In this document: positions 36,223 to 44,223 of the stretch, in pieces
Position numbering within the stretch: the stretch's first letter is position 1
How the letters are laid out: each line of letters starts with the position of its first letter
From: SCGC-AAA076-P13 sp963926355
GTDB taxonomy: Bacteria; Pseudomonadota; Gammaproteobacteria; Magnimaribacterales; D2472
Length of the DNA stretch: 64,000 nucleotides
Assembly (NCBI GenBank): GCA_963926355.1
Contig: CAWUWW010000003.1
Coordinates: 1 to 64,000 of the forward strand
Direction of reading: 5' to 3'
The notes under the pieces: model-generated
What the model was told of the DNA's origin: nothing
Databases searched by the model: none
What the model saw: only the letters and a program-made list of their open reading frames with translations
Program-made: the position numbers and the translations under genes

Positions 36223-36861
36223 ATGAGTGGCTCAAAGATAAATGTTGCTAAGCAAGCAATAGATTATATTAAAGATAAATTACATCCTGAAATGATTCTT
36301 GGCATAGGTACAGGCTCAACTGTGAATTTTTTTATTGAGGAGCTGAAAGATTTAAAAAATAATTTTGCTGGTGCGGTTTCAAGTTCTGAAGCTTCATCAA
36401 GGCTGCTAAATGAGAATGGCATAGAGGTATTTAACTTGAATGATGTTAGTGAAATAGCTTTTTATATTGACGGCGCTGATGAGGTTGCTCCCGATAAAGA
36501 GCTAATCAAAGGCGGAGGTGGAGCTCATACAAGAGAAAAGATAGTAGCCTCGGCTGCAAAAGAATTTATATGCATAGTTGATGATTCAAAAATGGTCTCA
36601 AAACTTGGAGCTTTCCCTCTACCTGTTGAGGTAATCCCAGAAAGCAGAAGCCTGGTTGCTAGAAAGATAGTTTCTATGGGAGGAGTCCCTGAATATAGAT
36701 CTGGATTTGTTACAGATCAAGGAAATCAAATTCTTGATATTAAAGGGATTGATATATCAGATCCCAAAGAGCTAGAAGGATTGCTTAACAACATACCAGG
36801 GGTGGTTGATAACGGTATATTTGCTTTTAATAAACCAAGTGTTGTTTTGGTGTCTAAGTAA
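36223..36861 (+). CDS. rpiA: Ribose-5-phosphate isomerase A
   Basis: RpiA (212 aa) interconverts ribose-5-phosphate and ribulose-5-phosphate. The signatures are LGIGTGSTVNFFIEEL, FYIDGADEVAPDKELIKGGGGAHTREKI (with the catalytic Asp and Lys region) and LPVEVIPESRSLV. Length is close to E. coli (219). Its ATG is 38 bp from the divergent ilvA start; a TATTAT hexamer at 36211-36216 ends only 6 bp before the ATG, with no Shine-Dalgarno visible. Confidence 0.96.
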   Translation: MSGSKINVAKQAIDYIKDKLHPEMILGIGTGSTVNFFIEELKDLKNNFAGAVSSSEASSRLLNENGIEVFNLNDVSEIAFYIDGADEVAPDKELIKGGGGAHTREKIVASAAKEFICIVDDSKMVSKLGAFPLPVEVIPESRSLVARKIVSMGGVPEYRSGFVTDQGNQILDIKGIDISDPKELEGLLNNIPGVVDNGIFAFNKPSVVLVSK

Positions 36862-36863
36862 CC

Positions 36864-37388
36864 CTATAAAAGTTTTTCAATATCTGCAATTAACTCAGGG
36901 GCATTAGGCTCAACATCTTTTCCGTATGTTGAAACAATGCTGCCATCTTTAGAAATTAGGTACTTATTGAAGTTCCATGATGGCTGAACTCCAGATTCTT
37001 TTCTTAGTTTTTTATAGAAAGGATGTGCTTTTTTGCCTCTTACCTTTGTAGTTGCAAACATTGGGAATGTCACGCCATATTCTGTTGAACAAAATTCTTT
37101 AACATCACCCTCATCAGCTAGCTCTTGTTTAAGAAAATCTCTTGAAGGGACCCCAATTACTACAAAATCTTGATCTTCATATTTCTTATATAGGTTCTGT
37201 AGCTCTTCATATTGGTATGTATAGCCGCATCTACTAGCAACATTAACAACTAACATTGCCTTGCCTTCATATTCGCATAAGTTTTTAGTTTCAGCAGAAT
37301 CTAAAATCCTCATCTCGGTGTCAAGAAGATCTGAACAGGCTGATGAATAGAACGGGGTAAAGCAAAGTATAAGAAGTAATTTTTTCAT
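36864..37388 (-). CDS. Glutathione peroxidase family protein, exported
   Basis: The 174-residue protein (from ATG 37388; an upstream TTG extension is discounted) begins with a signal peptide, MKKLLLILCFTPFYSSAC, so it is likely periplasmic. The GPx active-site motif is VNVASRCGYTYQYEEL with a cysteine in place of selenocysteine, and the conserved Gln (LKQE) and Trp (PSWNFNKYL) are present. The usual FPCNQF motif is replaced by VPSRDF. Cys-type bacterial enzymes generally use thioredoxin-like reductants rather than glutathione. It converges with rpiA, leaving 2 bp. Confidence 0.88.
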   Translation of the reverse strand: MKKLLLILCFTPFYSSACSDLLDTEMRILDSAETKNLCEYEGKAMLVVNVASRCGYTYQYEELQNLYKKYEDQDFVVIGVPSRDFLKQELADEGDVKEFCSTEYGVTFPMFATTKVRGKKAHPFYKKLRKESGVQPSWNFNKYLISKDGSIVSTYGKDVEPNAPELIADIEKLL

Positions 37389-37423
37389 ATACCCATTATA
37401 TAGGATAAACAACCTTACATGCC

Positions 37424-37510
37424 CTATGTAATTGGAGTAATAGCAACAAGTGAAAAAATAAAAATGCCTAGAAGGGCTATTATTTCCATAGAATCTCTAT
37501 AATTTTTCAT
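37424..37510 (-). CDS. Possible 28-residue membrane peptide
   Basis: A short frame reads MKNYRDSMEI, then a run of hydrophobic residues (IIALLGIFIFSLVAITPIT) and a stop. It has a weak AAGG about 8 bp before the ATG. A basic head followed by one membrane span is typical of small membrane proteins. It sits upstream of the exported peroxidase gene on the same strand, in the longest non-coding gap of the window. There is no family evidence; it could be chance in AT-rich DNA. Confidence 0.35.
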   Translation of the reverse strand: MKNYRDSMEIIALLGIFIFSLVAITPIT

Positions 37511-37693
37511 AAAAAACCTTTTTATTAAAAATGGAGGATATAAAACCCTCCATATAATTTAAGAATATCGACAAATTCTTATAGGGGGAGAGGAGTGCCG
37601 ATAGCATTATTATATATACTTATAACTAATTATCAATATAAATGATAAAAAGAATAAAAATATTAGAATCCCCCCCCTTCTGGATAATCGCTA
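37511..37693. other. Rest of the 362 bp intergenic region: hairpins and a C8 tract
   Basis: This is the longest gap in the window (37389-37750). ATGGAGG at 37531-37537 pairs with CCTCCAT at 37547-37553 around a 9-base loop, with only a short T run after it on the minus strand, so it is a weak terminator at best. AAGAAT/ATTCTT at 37561-37580 forms a second small stem. GGGGG at 37583-37587 and a run of eight C at 37670-37677 stand out against the AT-rich background and could pair. No longer ORF is supported here. Confidence 0.4.
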
Positions 37694-37721
37694 TTAACTA
37701 AAATAATCTTATGTGTATAAT
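37694..37721 (+). promoter_or_regulatory. Probable promoter of the beta-oxidation gene
   Basis: TTAACT at 37694-37699 and a perfect TATAAT at 37716-37721 have a 16 bp spacer. Transcription would begin near 37728, leaving a leader of about 22 bases that contains the TAGGAG ribosome site used by the TTG start at 37751. A C8 tract ends 16 bp upstream of the -35. Confidence 0.55.
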
Positions 37722-37750
37722 TCACTTCTAAAAAAAATTAGGAGTTTCAA

Positions 37751-39904
37751 TTGAAAGGTACAGTTTTATATGAAGTAAGGGATGGAGTTGCTCTATTAAC
37801 CGTTGACAACCCACCTGTAAACCCCTTAAGTGATGGTGTTAGAGCTGGCTTATATGAAGGCATTGCAAAGGCTGAAGCTGATAGCTCTGTAGTAGGCGTT
37901 GTTCTTACTGGAAATGGGCGTGCTTTTATAGCAGGAGCTGATATTTCGGAGTTTGGCGGTTCTGGTGAAGGTCACGGGCTTCATGAGGTATTTAAAAAAT
38001 TAGAATACTGTTCAAAACCAGTAGTAGCTGCTATTAATGGGCTTGCCTTAGGAGGCGGTCTAGAGACTGCTTTATGCTGCAACTATAGAATTGCTTCAAA
38101 TCAAGCATTTGTAGGCTTACCAGAAGTAAATTTAGGCCTTTTGCCTGGAGCTGGGGGAACTCAGAGATTGCCAAGACTTGTAGGGCCTTCAGAAGCATTG
38201 AAAATAATGCTCTCTGGATCTCATGTAACAGCTAAGAAAGCCCTTTCTTTGGGTATTGTTGACTCTTTGTCAGATAATGTAGTTGAAGATTCAATTAAAT
38301 TTATTAAAGAAAAGGCTGTTAGTTCAGATTCCCACCCATTAGTTAGAGACCTTAATGATAAAATTATTGAAGCCAGAGGTAATGATAATATTCTAGTTGA
38401 AGCTCAAGCAATGACTGCAAAATCAAGAAAAGGGCAATTTGCTCCAGGTCAAATCATTAAATGTGTAGAAGCTGCCATTAATCTTGATGATTTTGATGAG
38501 GGCTTGAAGAAAGAGGCTGAATATTTTCTAGAGTGCTTAGTCCATCCCCAACGCGAAGCTATGATTCATATTTTCTTTGGAGAAAGAGCTGCATCTAAAG
38601 TTTCAGATGTGCCAAAAGATACACCCATTATGGATATCAAAAAGGCAGGTATTATTGGTTCGGGAACTATGGGCGGAGGAATAGCAATGTGTTTTGCTAA
38701 TGCTGGTATACCCGTTCATATAATTGATCAAGATGCTGATAATCTCAAAAGAGGAATCTCAGTTATAGAAAAAAATTATCAATTTATGGTTGATAGAGGA
38801 AGAATGACTGCTGAACAAAAGAATTTTGTTTTCGCGTTAGTGACTTCTAGTCTTGACTATAATGACGTTCATGATTGCGACATTGTCATAGAGGCTGTTT
38901 ATGAAAATCTTGATTTAAAAACAAAGATTTTTAAATCTCTTGATGAGGCTGTTAAGCCAGGCGCAATTCTTGCGAGTAATACTTCTGGTCTTGATATAGA
39001 TTCAATAGCTAATGCAACAAGAAGACCTGAGATGGTAGTGGGTACTCACTTTTTTAGCCCAGCTAATATAATGAAATTACTTGAAGTTGTCAGAGGGTCT
39101 CAAACTTCTAATGAAACATTAGCAACTGTAATGTCGGTTAGTAAGAAACTTAAAAAGGCGGCGGTAGTTTCTTTAAATGCTCCTGGATTTATTGGAAACA
39201 GGATGTTATTTGGTTATACGGCACAAGCAAATATGCTTCTTCTTGAGGGCGCTCTGCCCCATCAAGTAGACCAAGCAATGGAATCTTTTGGCTTAAATAT
39301 GGGTCCATTTAGAATGATGGATTTAGTTGGTCTTGACTTAGGATGGAGAGCAAGAAAGCTTGGGGGGATGGAATCACCATTGCATGCAAAAATTGGTGAT
39401 GAGCTATGTGACCAAGATAGGTTCGGTCAAAAAAATCAGAAAGGTTACTATAATTATTCTGAGGGCTCTAGGGCTCCAAACCCTGCTCCGGAAAATGAAT
39501 CAACGTATGAAAGAATATCATCTGAAAATGGATTCACTAGAAGGGATATATCAGATCAAGAAATTGTAGATAGATGTACTCTTGCTTTAATTAATGAAGG
39601 TGCTGATATTTTATCTGAAGGAGTGGCTCAAAGGGCTGCTGATATAGATGTTGTTTATATTAATGGTTATGGCTTCCCTATTTGGAGAGGTGGCCCAATG
39701 CACCATGCCAATGCCATGGGTCTTGATGTTGTATTAGAAAAACTAGCTAAATACAAGGAACTTACTGGTAGTGATGTTTTTAATGCAAGTAAATTACTAA
39801 TTGAATTAGCAGAAAGTGGTAAAAAACTAACTGATGCACCATCTTTGGAAGGCAGAAAAGAAAGATTAAGCTTTGGGAAGTCTTCTGTAGCTAATAATTT
39901 CTAA
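37751..39904 (+). CDS. Fused enoyl-CoA hydratase / 3-hydroxyacyl-CoA dehydrogenase
   Basis: This 717-residue enzyme catalyses two steps of fatty-acid beta-oxidation. Residues 1-190 form the crotonase domain, with oxyanion residues in AFIAGADISEF and LALGGGLETAL and the catalytic Glu in LPEVNLGLLPGAGGTQ. Residues about 297-480 form the NAD-binding dehydrogenase (GSGTMGGGIAMCFANAG, ASNTSGLDIDSIA, GTHFFSPANIMKLLEVV), followed by two C-terminal helical domains. The layout resembles peroxisomal-type bifunctional enzymes and FadJ. No thiolase (fadA/fadI) is adjacent. The start is TTG at 37751 with TAGGAG about 8 bp upstream. Confidence 0.93.
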   Translation: MKGTVLYEVRDGVALLTVDNPPVNPLSDGVRAGLYEGIAKAEADSSVVGVVLTGNGRAFIAGADISEFGGSGEGHGLHEVFKKLEYCSKPVVAAINGLALGGGLETALCCNYRIASNQAFVGLPEVNLGLLPGAGGTQRLPRLVGPSEALKIMLSGSHVTAKKALSLGIVDSLSDNVVEDSIKFIKEKAVSSDSHPLVRDLNDKIIEARGNDNILVEAQAMTAKSRKGQFAPGQIIKCVEAAINLDDFDEGLKKEAEYFLECLVHPQREAMIHIFFGERAASKVSDVPKDTPIMDIKKAGIIGSGTMGGGIAMCFANAGIPVHIIDQDADNLKRGISVIEKNYQFMVDRGRMTAEQKNFVFALVTSSLDYNDVHDCDIVIEAVYENLDLKTKIFKSLDEAVKPGAILASNTSGLDIDSIANATRRPEMVVGTHFFSPANIMKLLEVVRGSQTSNETLATVMSVSKKLKKAAVVSLNAPGFIGNRMLFGYTAQANMLLLEGALPHQVDQAMESFGLNMGPFRMMDLVGLDLGWRARKLGGMESPLHAKIGDELCDQDRFGQKNQKGYYNYSEGSRAPNPAPENESTYERISSENGFTRRDISDQEIVDRCTLALINEGADILSEGVAQRAADIDVVYINGYGFPIWRGGPMHHANAMGLDVVLEKLAKYKELTGSDVFNASKLLIELAESGKKLTDAPSLEGRKERLSFGKSSVANNF

Positions 39905-39915
39905 AGAATCTATAT

Positions 39916-39961
39916 AAAAAAGGGGGCCTAAGTTTTTATTAAAACTTTTGTCCCTTTTTTT
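39916..39961. terminator. Bidirectional intrinsic terminator
   Basis: AAAAAAGGG (39916-39924) pairs with CCCTTTTTT (39952-39960), and an inner stem AAGTTTT/AAAACTT (39930-39936 with 39941-39947) closes over a TATT loop. A run of seven T follows on the plus strand and six T on the minus strand, so it can end both the beta-oxidation transcript and the converging L,D-transpeptidase transcript. The transpeptidase stop codon (39928-39930) lies inside the hairpin. Confidence 0.82.
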
Positions 39962-40467
39962 ACGACACTATAAAGCTCTATAACATCTGAATTAAACATT
40001 CTTATACACCCATGAGAGGCTTTAAGACCTATTAAGCCCTCTTCATGGGTTCCATGAATATAAATATACCTGCTAAAGGAGTCTATCCCCTTCCCTTTAT
40101 TAATGCCTAGATCAGCTCCATCAAGCCACATAATCCTTGAAGTTACGTAATCATCCTCCAAGTCAGCTAGATCCTTGATAATATCTGCCTGTCGAGAGGT
40201 ATTTATTCTTGATTTAAATATAGTATTGATTTTAGCGCCTTCGCCAATCATTTCTTTAATTACATGATTTCCTAGAGGGGTTTTGAATGAATTTACAATG
40301 CTTCCCTCCCCATACTCAGAAGATGAAATTGGGTAACTTGATATAACAGAGTTATCTAATATCACATAAAGTCTTTGCTCAGATACGTCTATCTCTAGAA
40401 TAACCTCTGAAGAGAAAAGATTTAATGAAATAGTGAGAATTAATGCGAGGAAGGTCTTTTGATGCAT
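39928..40467 (-). CDS. L,D-transpeptidase (YkuD domain)
   Basis: The 179-residue protein has a signal peptide (MHQKTFLALILTISLNLFSS) and a YkuD domain over nearly all the rest. The catalytic motif IHGTHEEGLIGLKASHGCIRM contains the His and the nucleophilic Cys in SHGCIR. Such enzymes form 3-3 crosslinks in peptidoglycan or attach lipoproteins. It has no LysM or other binding module. It overlaps the end of lnt by 28 bp, so it is probably in the same leftward transcript, an addition to the usual lnt block. It ends inside a bidirectional terminator. Confidence 0.92.
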   Translation of the reverse strand: MHQKTFLALILTISLNLFSSEVILEIDVSEQRLYVILDNSVISSYPISSSEYGEGSIVNSFKTPLGNHVIKEMIGEGAKINTIFKSRINTSRQADIIKDLADLEDDYVTSRIMWLDGADLGINKGKGIDSFSRYIYIHGTHEEGLIGLKASHGCIRMFNSDVIELYSVVKKGTKVLIKT

Positions 40468-41924
40468 AAATTTATTATAGCTGATAGAAACGTTAATATT
40501 AAAGCCAATACGTAGGGAATAAAGTAACCTCCTGATGAATATGCAGTTGGTGCTGTATAACGTGTACTTATTCTGCTATTCATAACTCCAGATATACCTT
40601 TCTCCATTTTATCAACAATTACCCCTTTATTGGATATAACAGCAGAAAAACCGTCATTAGTTGCTCGAATTAGCCACTTATTATTCTCTATGGCTCTAAC
40701 TCGTGCTATATCCAGGTGATGGTAGGGTCCAATAGAATTTCCAAACCAGGTATCATTGCTGATATTAATAATAAAATTAGAACTTTTGTTACTTTTTCTT
40801 ACGGTATTGCCAAAAGCTATGTCATAACAAATTAAGGGGGAAATAGTAAAAGCTTGATCGTTATTAGTAAAATTCATAGTTCCTTGATTGTTAGCCCCAT
40901 GACTTACATTGGACATTGGCATGTCAAAGAAAGATATCAGTCCACGTAAAGATGGAATAAATGGAATATATTCGCCAAATGGAACTAAATGTTGTTTGTT
41001 ATATATCTGGCCCGTATCAAGATTGACCATTGAATTAAATAAATTACTGCCTTCAAAATGCCATGATCCTGTAATAATAGTTTTTGAATTTATGAGCCTC
41101 TCTTTAAACAAAGAAAACTCAATACTTTCATATGCATAAGGTAGCTCAGCTTCAGGGAAAATTACTAAATCTGTTTCAGTATTAATTTCCTTACTAAGCC
41201 TTAAAAGATTTTCTTCAATTTTATCTTTGTAGTTGTTTTCATATTTTAGGAACGGGTTAGTAGAGGGCTGGACTATGGAAATATTTAACAGGTTGTTTTT
41301 GTCTATCTCTTCTTCAGATCTGGGTATTAATAATATTAAAATAACAGCCAATACAACTACTGAAATTATTTTATTTTTTTTCCATGACAATCCCAGAATA
41401 GCTGCCAATAAATAAATAATATATGACCCTCCAGCAACTCCTAAAATACGAAAGAGGGATTGACTAATTGTATCTAAAAATATGACTCCAGGTATCAACC
41501 AAGGAACTCCATTTAATAAAAAATACATAGACCATTCATTTAGTATGAACATGCTGCCTACATATAAAATAGTATAGAAATTTGCATACTTTATATTATT
41601 AAATAACTTTATTTTTAATAGTAATAATGGAGCAGAAAATACCAATGTAAGAATTGCAATTAATAATATAAATATTACTAAAGCTAATAATATATGGGTA
41701 TTTCCGTAATAGTAAACGCTTACTATTAACCAGGACATTCCAAATCCCCAGTGACCAAAAGACCAGCAAATTAATTTTATTATAGATTCTTTATTATTCT
41801 TTAATAACCCATTAATAAGATAGGCATAGGATAGAAAAATTAGCGGCTTAATAGAGAAGGGCGCAAACGAAAGTATACCAATTAACCCAAAAATAAATGG
41901 GACTAAATACCTCTTTATTTTCAT
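40440..41924 (-). CDS. lnt: Apolipoprotein N-acyltransferase
   Basis: Lnt (494 aa) adds the third acyl chain to lipoproteins in the inner membrane. Six to eight membrane segments fill residues 1-200, and a final one lies near 468-490. Between them is the periplasmic nitrilase domain with the catalytic triad Glu258 (FPEAELP), Lys310 (YNKQHLVPFGE) and Cys366 (LICYDIAFG). The length is near E. coli (512). The ATG overlaps the corC stop by one base (TAATG). Several lipoproteins in this window would be its substrates. Confidence 0.96.
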   Translation of the reverse strand: MKIKRYLVPFIFGLIGILSFAPFSIKPLIFLSYAYLINGLLKNNKESIIKLICWSFGHWGFGMSWLIVSVYYYGNTHILLALVIFILLIAILTLVFSAPLLLLKIKLFNNIKYANFYTILYVGSMFILNEWSMYFLLNGVPWLIPGVIFLDTISQSLFRILGVAGGSYIIYLLAAILGLSWKKNKIISVVVLAVILILLIPRSEEEIDKNNLLNISIVQPSTNPFLKYENNYKDKIEENLLRLSKEINTETDLVIFPEAELPYAYESIEFSLFKERLINSKTIITGSWHFEGSNLFNSMVNLDTGQIYNKQHLVPFGEYIPFIPSLRGLISFFDMPMSNVSHGANNQGTMNFTNNDQAFTISPLICYDIAFGNTVRKSNKSSNFIINISNDTWFGNSIGPYHHLDIARVRAIENNKWLIRATNDGFSAVISNKGVIVDKMEKGISGVMNSRISTRYTAPTAYSSGGYFIPYVLALILTFLSAIINLCIKRPSSH

Positions 41925-42778
41925 TAAGTTTTGGTTATCGAGACCTTGTCGATTTTTCTCTTATCTGCATGAGTGACTTCAATATTTAAGTCCTCGACTT
42001 TAACTTTATCTCCTACGCTTGGAAGTATCCCAAATTGGCTAATAATAAATCCCCCAAGAGTTTCAGCATCTATGCCCATTGGATCAAGTTTCAATTCAAA
42101 GAACTCAATAAATTCTTCAATCTCAACTTTGGCATCAGCGGAATAAACGCCTTCAGAGATTTTAATTATTTCTTCCTCGTCGACATCATGCTCATCCTCA
42201 ATCTCACCTACTAGCTCTTCTAAAATATCCTCAATAGTAACTAAGCCTGATATTGATCCGTATTCATCTATAACAACTGCCAAATGAGATTTATCTTTTT
42301 TAAATTCCTCTAACAATGAATCTGCTTTTTTTGTTTCTGGGACAATATTTGGCTCTCTAAGCATTTCCAGTAAATTAAAATTATTATTTCCCTCTACTAT
42401 CTTTGGAAGAATATCTTTTGCAAGAAGAATTCCTTTAACTTCATCCCTTTCATCTCCTAAAACAGGATACCTTGAATGACCTGATTCAATAATCCTGTCT
42501 ATAATAACGCTGGTCTTCTCCTCTATGCTTATAGTCACCATATCTACCTTTGGTACCATTATTTCTTTAATTGTTGTTTTGCCAAGTCTGATTGCTTTGT
42601 TGGCTATTGACTCAGCTTCTTTATCGATAATATTTAGATCAACTGCATCTTTTAAAAAATCTGTTATTTCAGATACAGATTGAGTTTTTATAAAAAATGG
42701 ATTTCTAAAATATTTCTTTACTTTGGTTAAAATTCCCGACGGGGGGTGACTATCTTCGTTATCTGCTTTTTTATTCAT
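41924..42778 (-). CDS. corC: CorC/YbeX-type CBS-domain protein
   Basis: The 284-residue cytoplasmic protein has two CBS domains (about 65-190, with MVPKVDMVTI, SGHSRYPV and VVIDEYGSISGLVTIEDILEELVGEIEDEHD) and a C-terminal CorC/HlyC domain (about 205-284). The family is linked to magnesium and cobalt efflux and to ribosome and envelope maintenance; the exact role is unsettled. Its place between ybeY and lnt is conserved with E. coli. It lacks the N-terminal membrane domain of the larger relatives. Confidence 0.93.
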   Translation of the reverse strand: MNKKADNEDSHPPSGILTKVKKYFRNPFFIKTQSVSEITDFLKDAVDLNIIDKEAESIANKAIRLGKTTIKEIMVPKVDMVTISIEEKTSVIIDRIIESGHSRYPVLGDERDEVKGILLAKDILPKIVEGNNNFNLLEMLREPNIVPETKKADSLLEEFKKDKSHLAVVIDEYGSISGLVTIEDILEELVGEIEDEHDVDEEEIIKISEGVYSADAKVEIEEFIEFFELKLDPMGIDAETLGGFIISQFGILPSVGDKVKVEDLNIEVTHADKRKIDKVSITKT

Positions 42779-42781
42779 TTC

Positions 42782-43231
42782 TCAATTGTATGGGTTGTTA
42801 ATATGTAATTTACCTAGCGTGCTTATTTCTTTAGCTTCCATAATGCTAGCTGAGGCTTCATCTTGGTGATCATAACCTAATATATGATATACACCATGCG
42901 CCAGCATGTGAATTAGGTGGTCTTCAAAAGTTTTCTTCTCTACTTTAGCTTCATTCAAAACAAAGTCATAACTAATTGCTATATCTCCAATATTTTTAGT
43001 TTTCTCTAGAGAGATATCATTATTGACGAAAGATAGCACATTGGTTGTTTTATCTTTATCTCTAAATTGCTTATTCAGTTCCTGCATTTCTGTGTTGCCT
43101 AGAATTCTTAAATTAATAGAGCTTTCCTTTACTCCCTCTTCAGTAAATATAAGTTGAGTTGTATCTTCAAGTTTTATTAAAAGACTGTTATTTATTGAAA
43201 ACCCGTCCTGAAAAGAGATTACTAAATTCAC
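42782..43231 (-). CDS. ybeY: Endoribonuclease YbeY (rRNA maturation factor)
   Basis: YbeY (149 aa) is a zinc-dependent RNase needed for 16S 3'-end maturation and ribosome quality control. The zinc site is intact: His112, His116 and His122 in HMLAHGVYHILGYDHQ. The upstream segment FRDKDKTTNVLSF is also conserved. The start is GTG at 43231, overlapping the ybeZ stop as GTGA. Order ybeZ-ybeY-corC-lnt matches E. coli. Confidence 0.95.
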   Translation of the reverse strand: MNLVISFQDGFSINNSLLIKLEDTTQLIFTEEGVKESSINLRILGNTEMQELNKQFRDKDKTTNVLSFVNNDISLEKTKNIGDIAISYDFVLNEAKVEKKTFEDHLIHMLAHGVYHILGYDHQDEASASIMEAKEISTLGKLHINNPYN

Positions 43232-44217
43232 TTGGCTATTTTTTCTTCAAACGCTATGTAGGCATCTATTATTTTTCTTACTAATGGGTGCCTGACAACA
43301 TCTTTAGATGAGAATTCAGTAAAGCCTATTCCCTTCGTTTCCTCTAGGACTTGCATGACATGGTCTAACCCTGATGTGATGTGTTTTGGTAAGTCTGTTT
43401 GCGTAAGATCCCCGTTAATTACGGCGTAGGATCCGAAGCCCATCCTAGTTAAAACCATTTTCATCTGGTCAACTGTTGTATTTTGGCTTTCATCCATAAT
43501 AATAAATGAATTATTTAAGGTTCTTCCTCTTAAGTATGCCAAAGGCGCCACTTCAATGGCCTCTTTTTCAATTAACTTACTTACCCTATCAGCCCCTACC
43601 ATTTCATACAAAGCATCGTATAAAGGCCTCAAATATGGGTCTACTTTTTGTGACATGTCACCTGGAAGGAAGCCTAGCTTCTCCCCAGCCTCAACAGCAG
43701 GTCTAATTAAAATTATTCTTTGAACCTTATCAGTCAACAATGCGTCCACTGCGGCTGCAACAGCTATATAAGTCTTTCCAGTTCCAGCGGGGCCAATTCC
43801 AAAATTTAATTCATATTTTGAAATTCTTCTCATGTAATCTTGCTGATTCTTACCTCTTGCTCTAATAATTTTTTTTGGTGTTTGTATTGTTATTTCAGTT
43901 TTTTGAATATCTTCCTTGGTGTGCCTTGCAAGGCTTAAATTTAAATGAGATTGAATGGTTAAATGCACTGCTTCTTTGGTGAGCTCAATATTTTTTTTTG
44001 TTAAATTATATAAATCTAAAATAGCGTCTGAGGCATGTTTAATATTTTGGTTGCTGCCTGTAATATTAATTTGATTACCTTTGTGAAATACTTTTACTGA
44101 GAATGTTTTTTCAATGAGCTTTAGATTTCCATTAAGTTCGCCCACAAAAATCGCAATTCTGTCAGCGCTTGATGGTTTTAAAGAAATATTTTTAAGAGCG
44201 GTTTGTGTTTCTTGCAT
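43228..44217 (-). CDS. ybeZ: PhoH-like ATPase YbeZ
   Basis: The 329-residue protein has an N-terminal KH-like region (about 20-75), then a P-loop ATPase domain with GIGPAGTGKTYIAVAAA (142-149 is the Walker A core) and FIIMDESQNTTVDQMKMVLTRMG as Walker B. YbeZ is thought to work with YbeY in RNA processing. The genes overlap by 4 bp, which fits a physical partnership. MiaB ends 6 bp upstream. Confidence 0.95.
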   Translation of the reverse strand: MQETQTALKNISLKPSSADRIAIFVGELNGNLKLIEKTFSVKVFHKGNQINITGSNQNIKHASDAILDLYNLTKKNIELTKEAVHLTIQSHLNLSLARHTKEDIQKTEITIQTPKKIIRARGKNQQDYMRRISKYELNFGIGPAGTGKTYIAVAAAVDALLTDKVQRIILIRPAVEAGEKLGFLPGDMSQKVDPYLRPLYDALYEMVGADRVSKLIEKEAIEVAPLAYLRGRTLNNSFIIMDESQNTTVDQMKMVLTRMGFGSYAVINGDLTQTDLPKHITSGLDHVMQVLEETKGIGFTEFSSKDVVRHPLVRKIIDAYIAFEEKIAK

Positions 44218-44223
44218 TAAAAG

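Noticed and set aside
37531..37553. ATGGAGG/CCTCCAT hairpin as an intrinsic terminator
   Set aside because: The stem is only 7 bp with a 9-base loop, and the following T run is too short on either strand for a confident call; kept only in the description of the gap.
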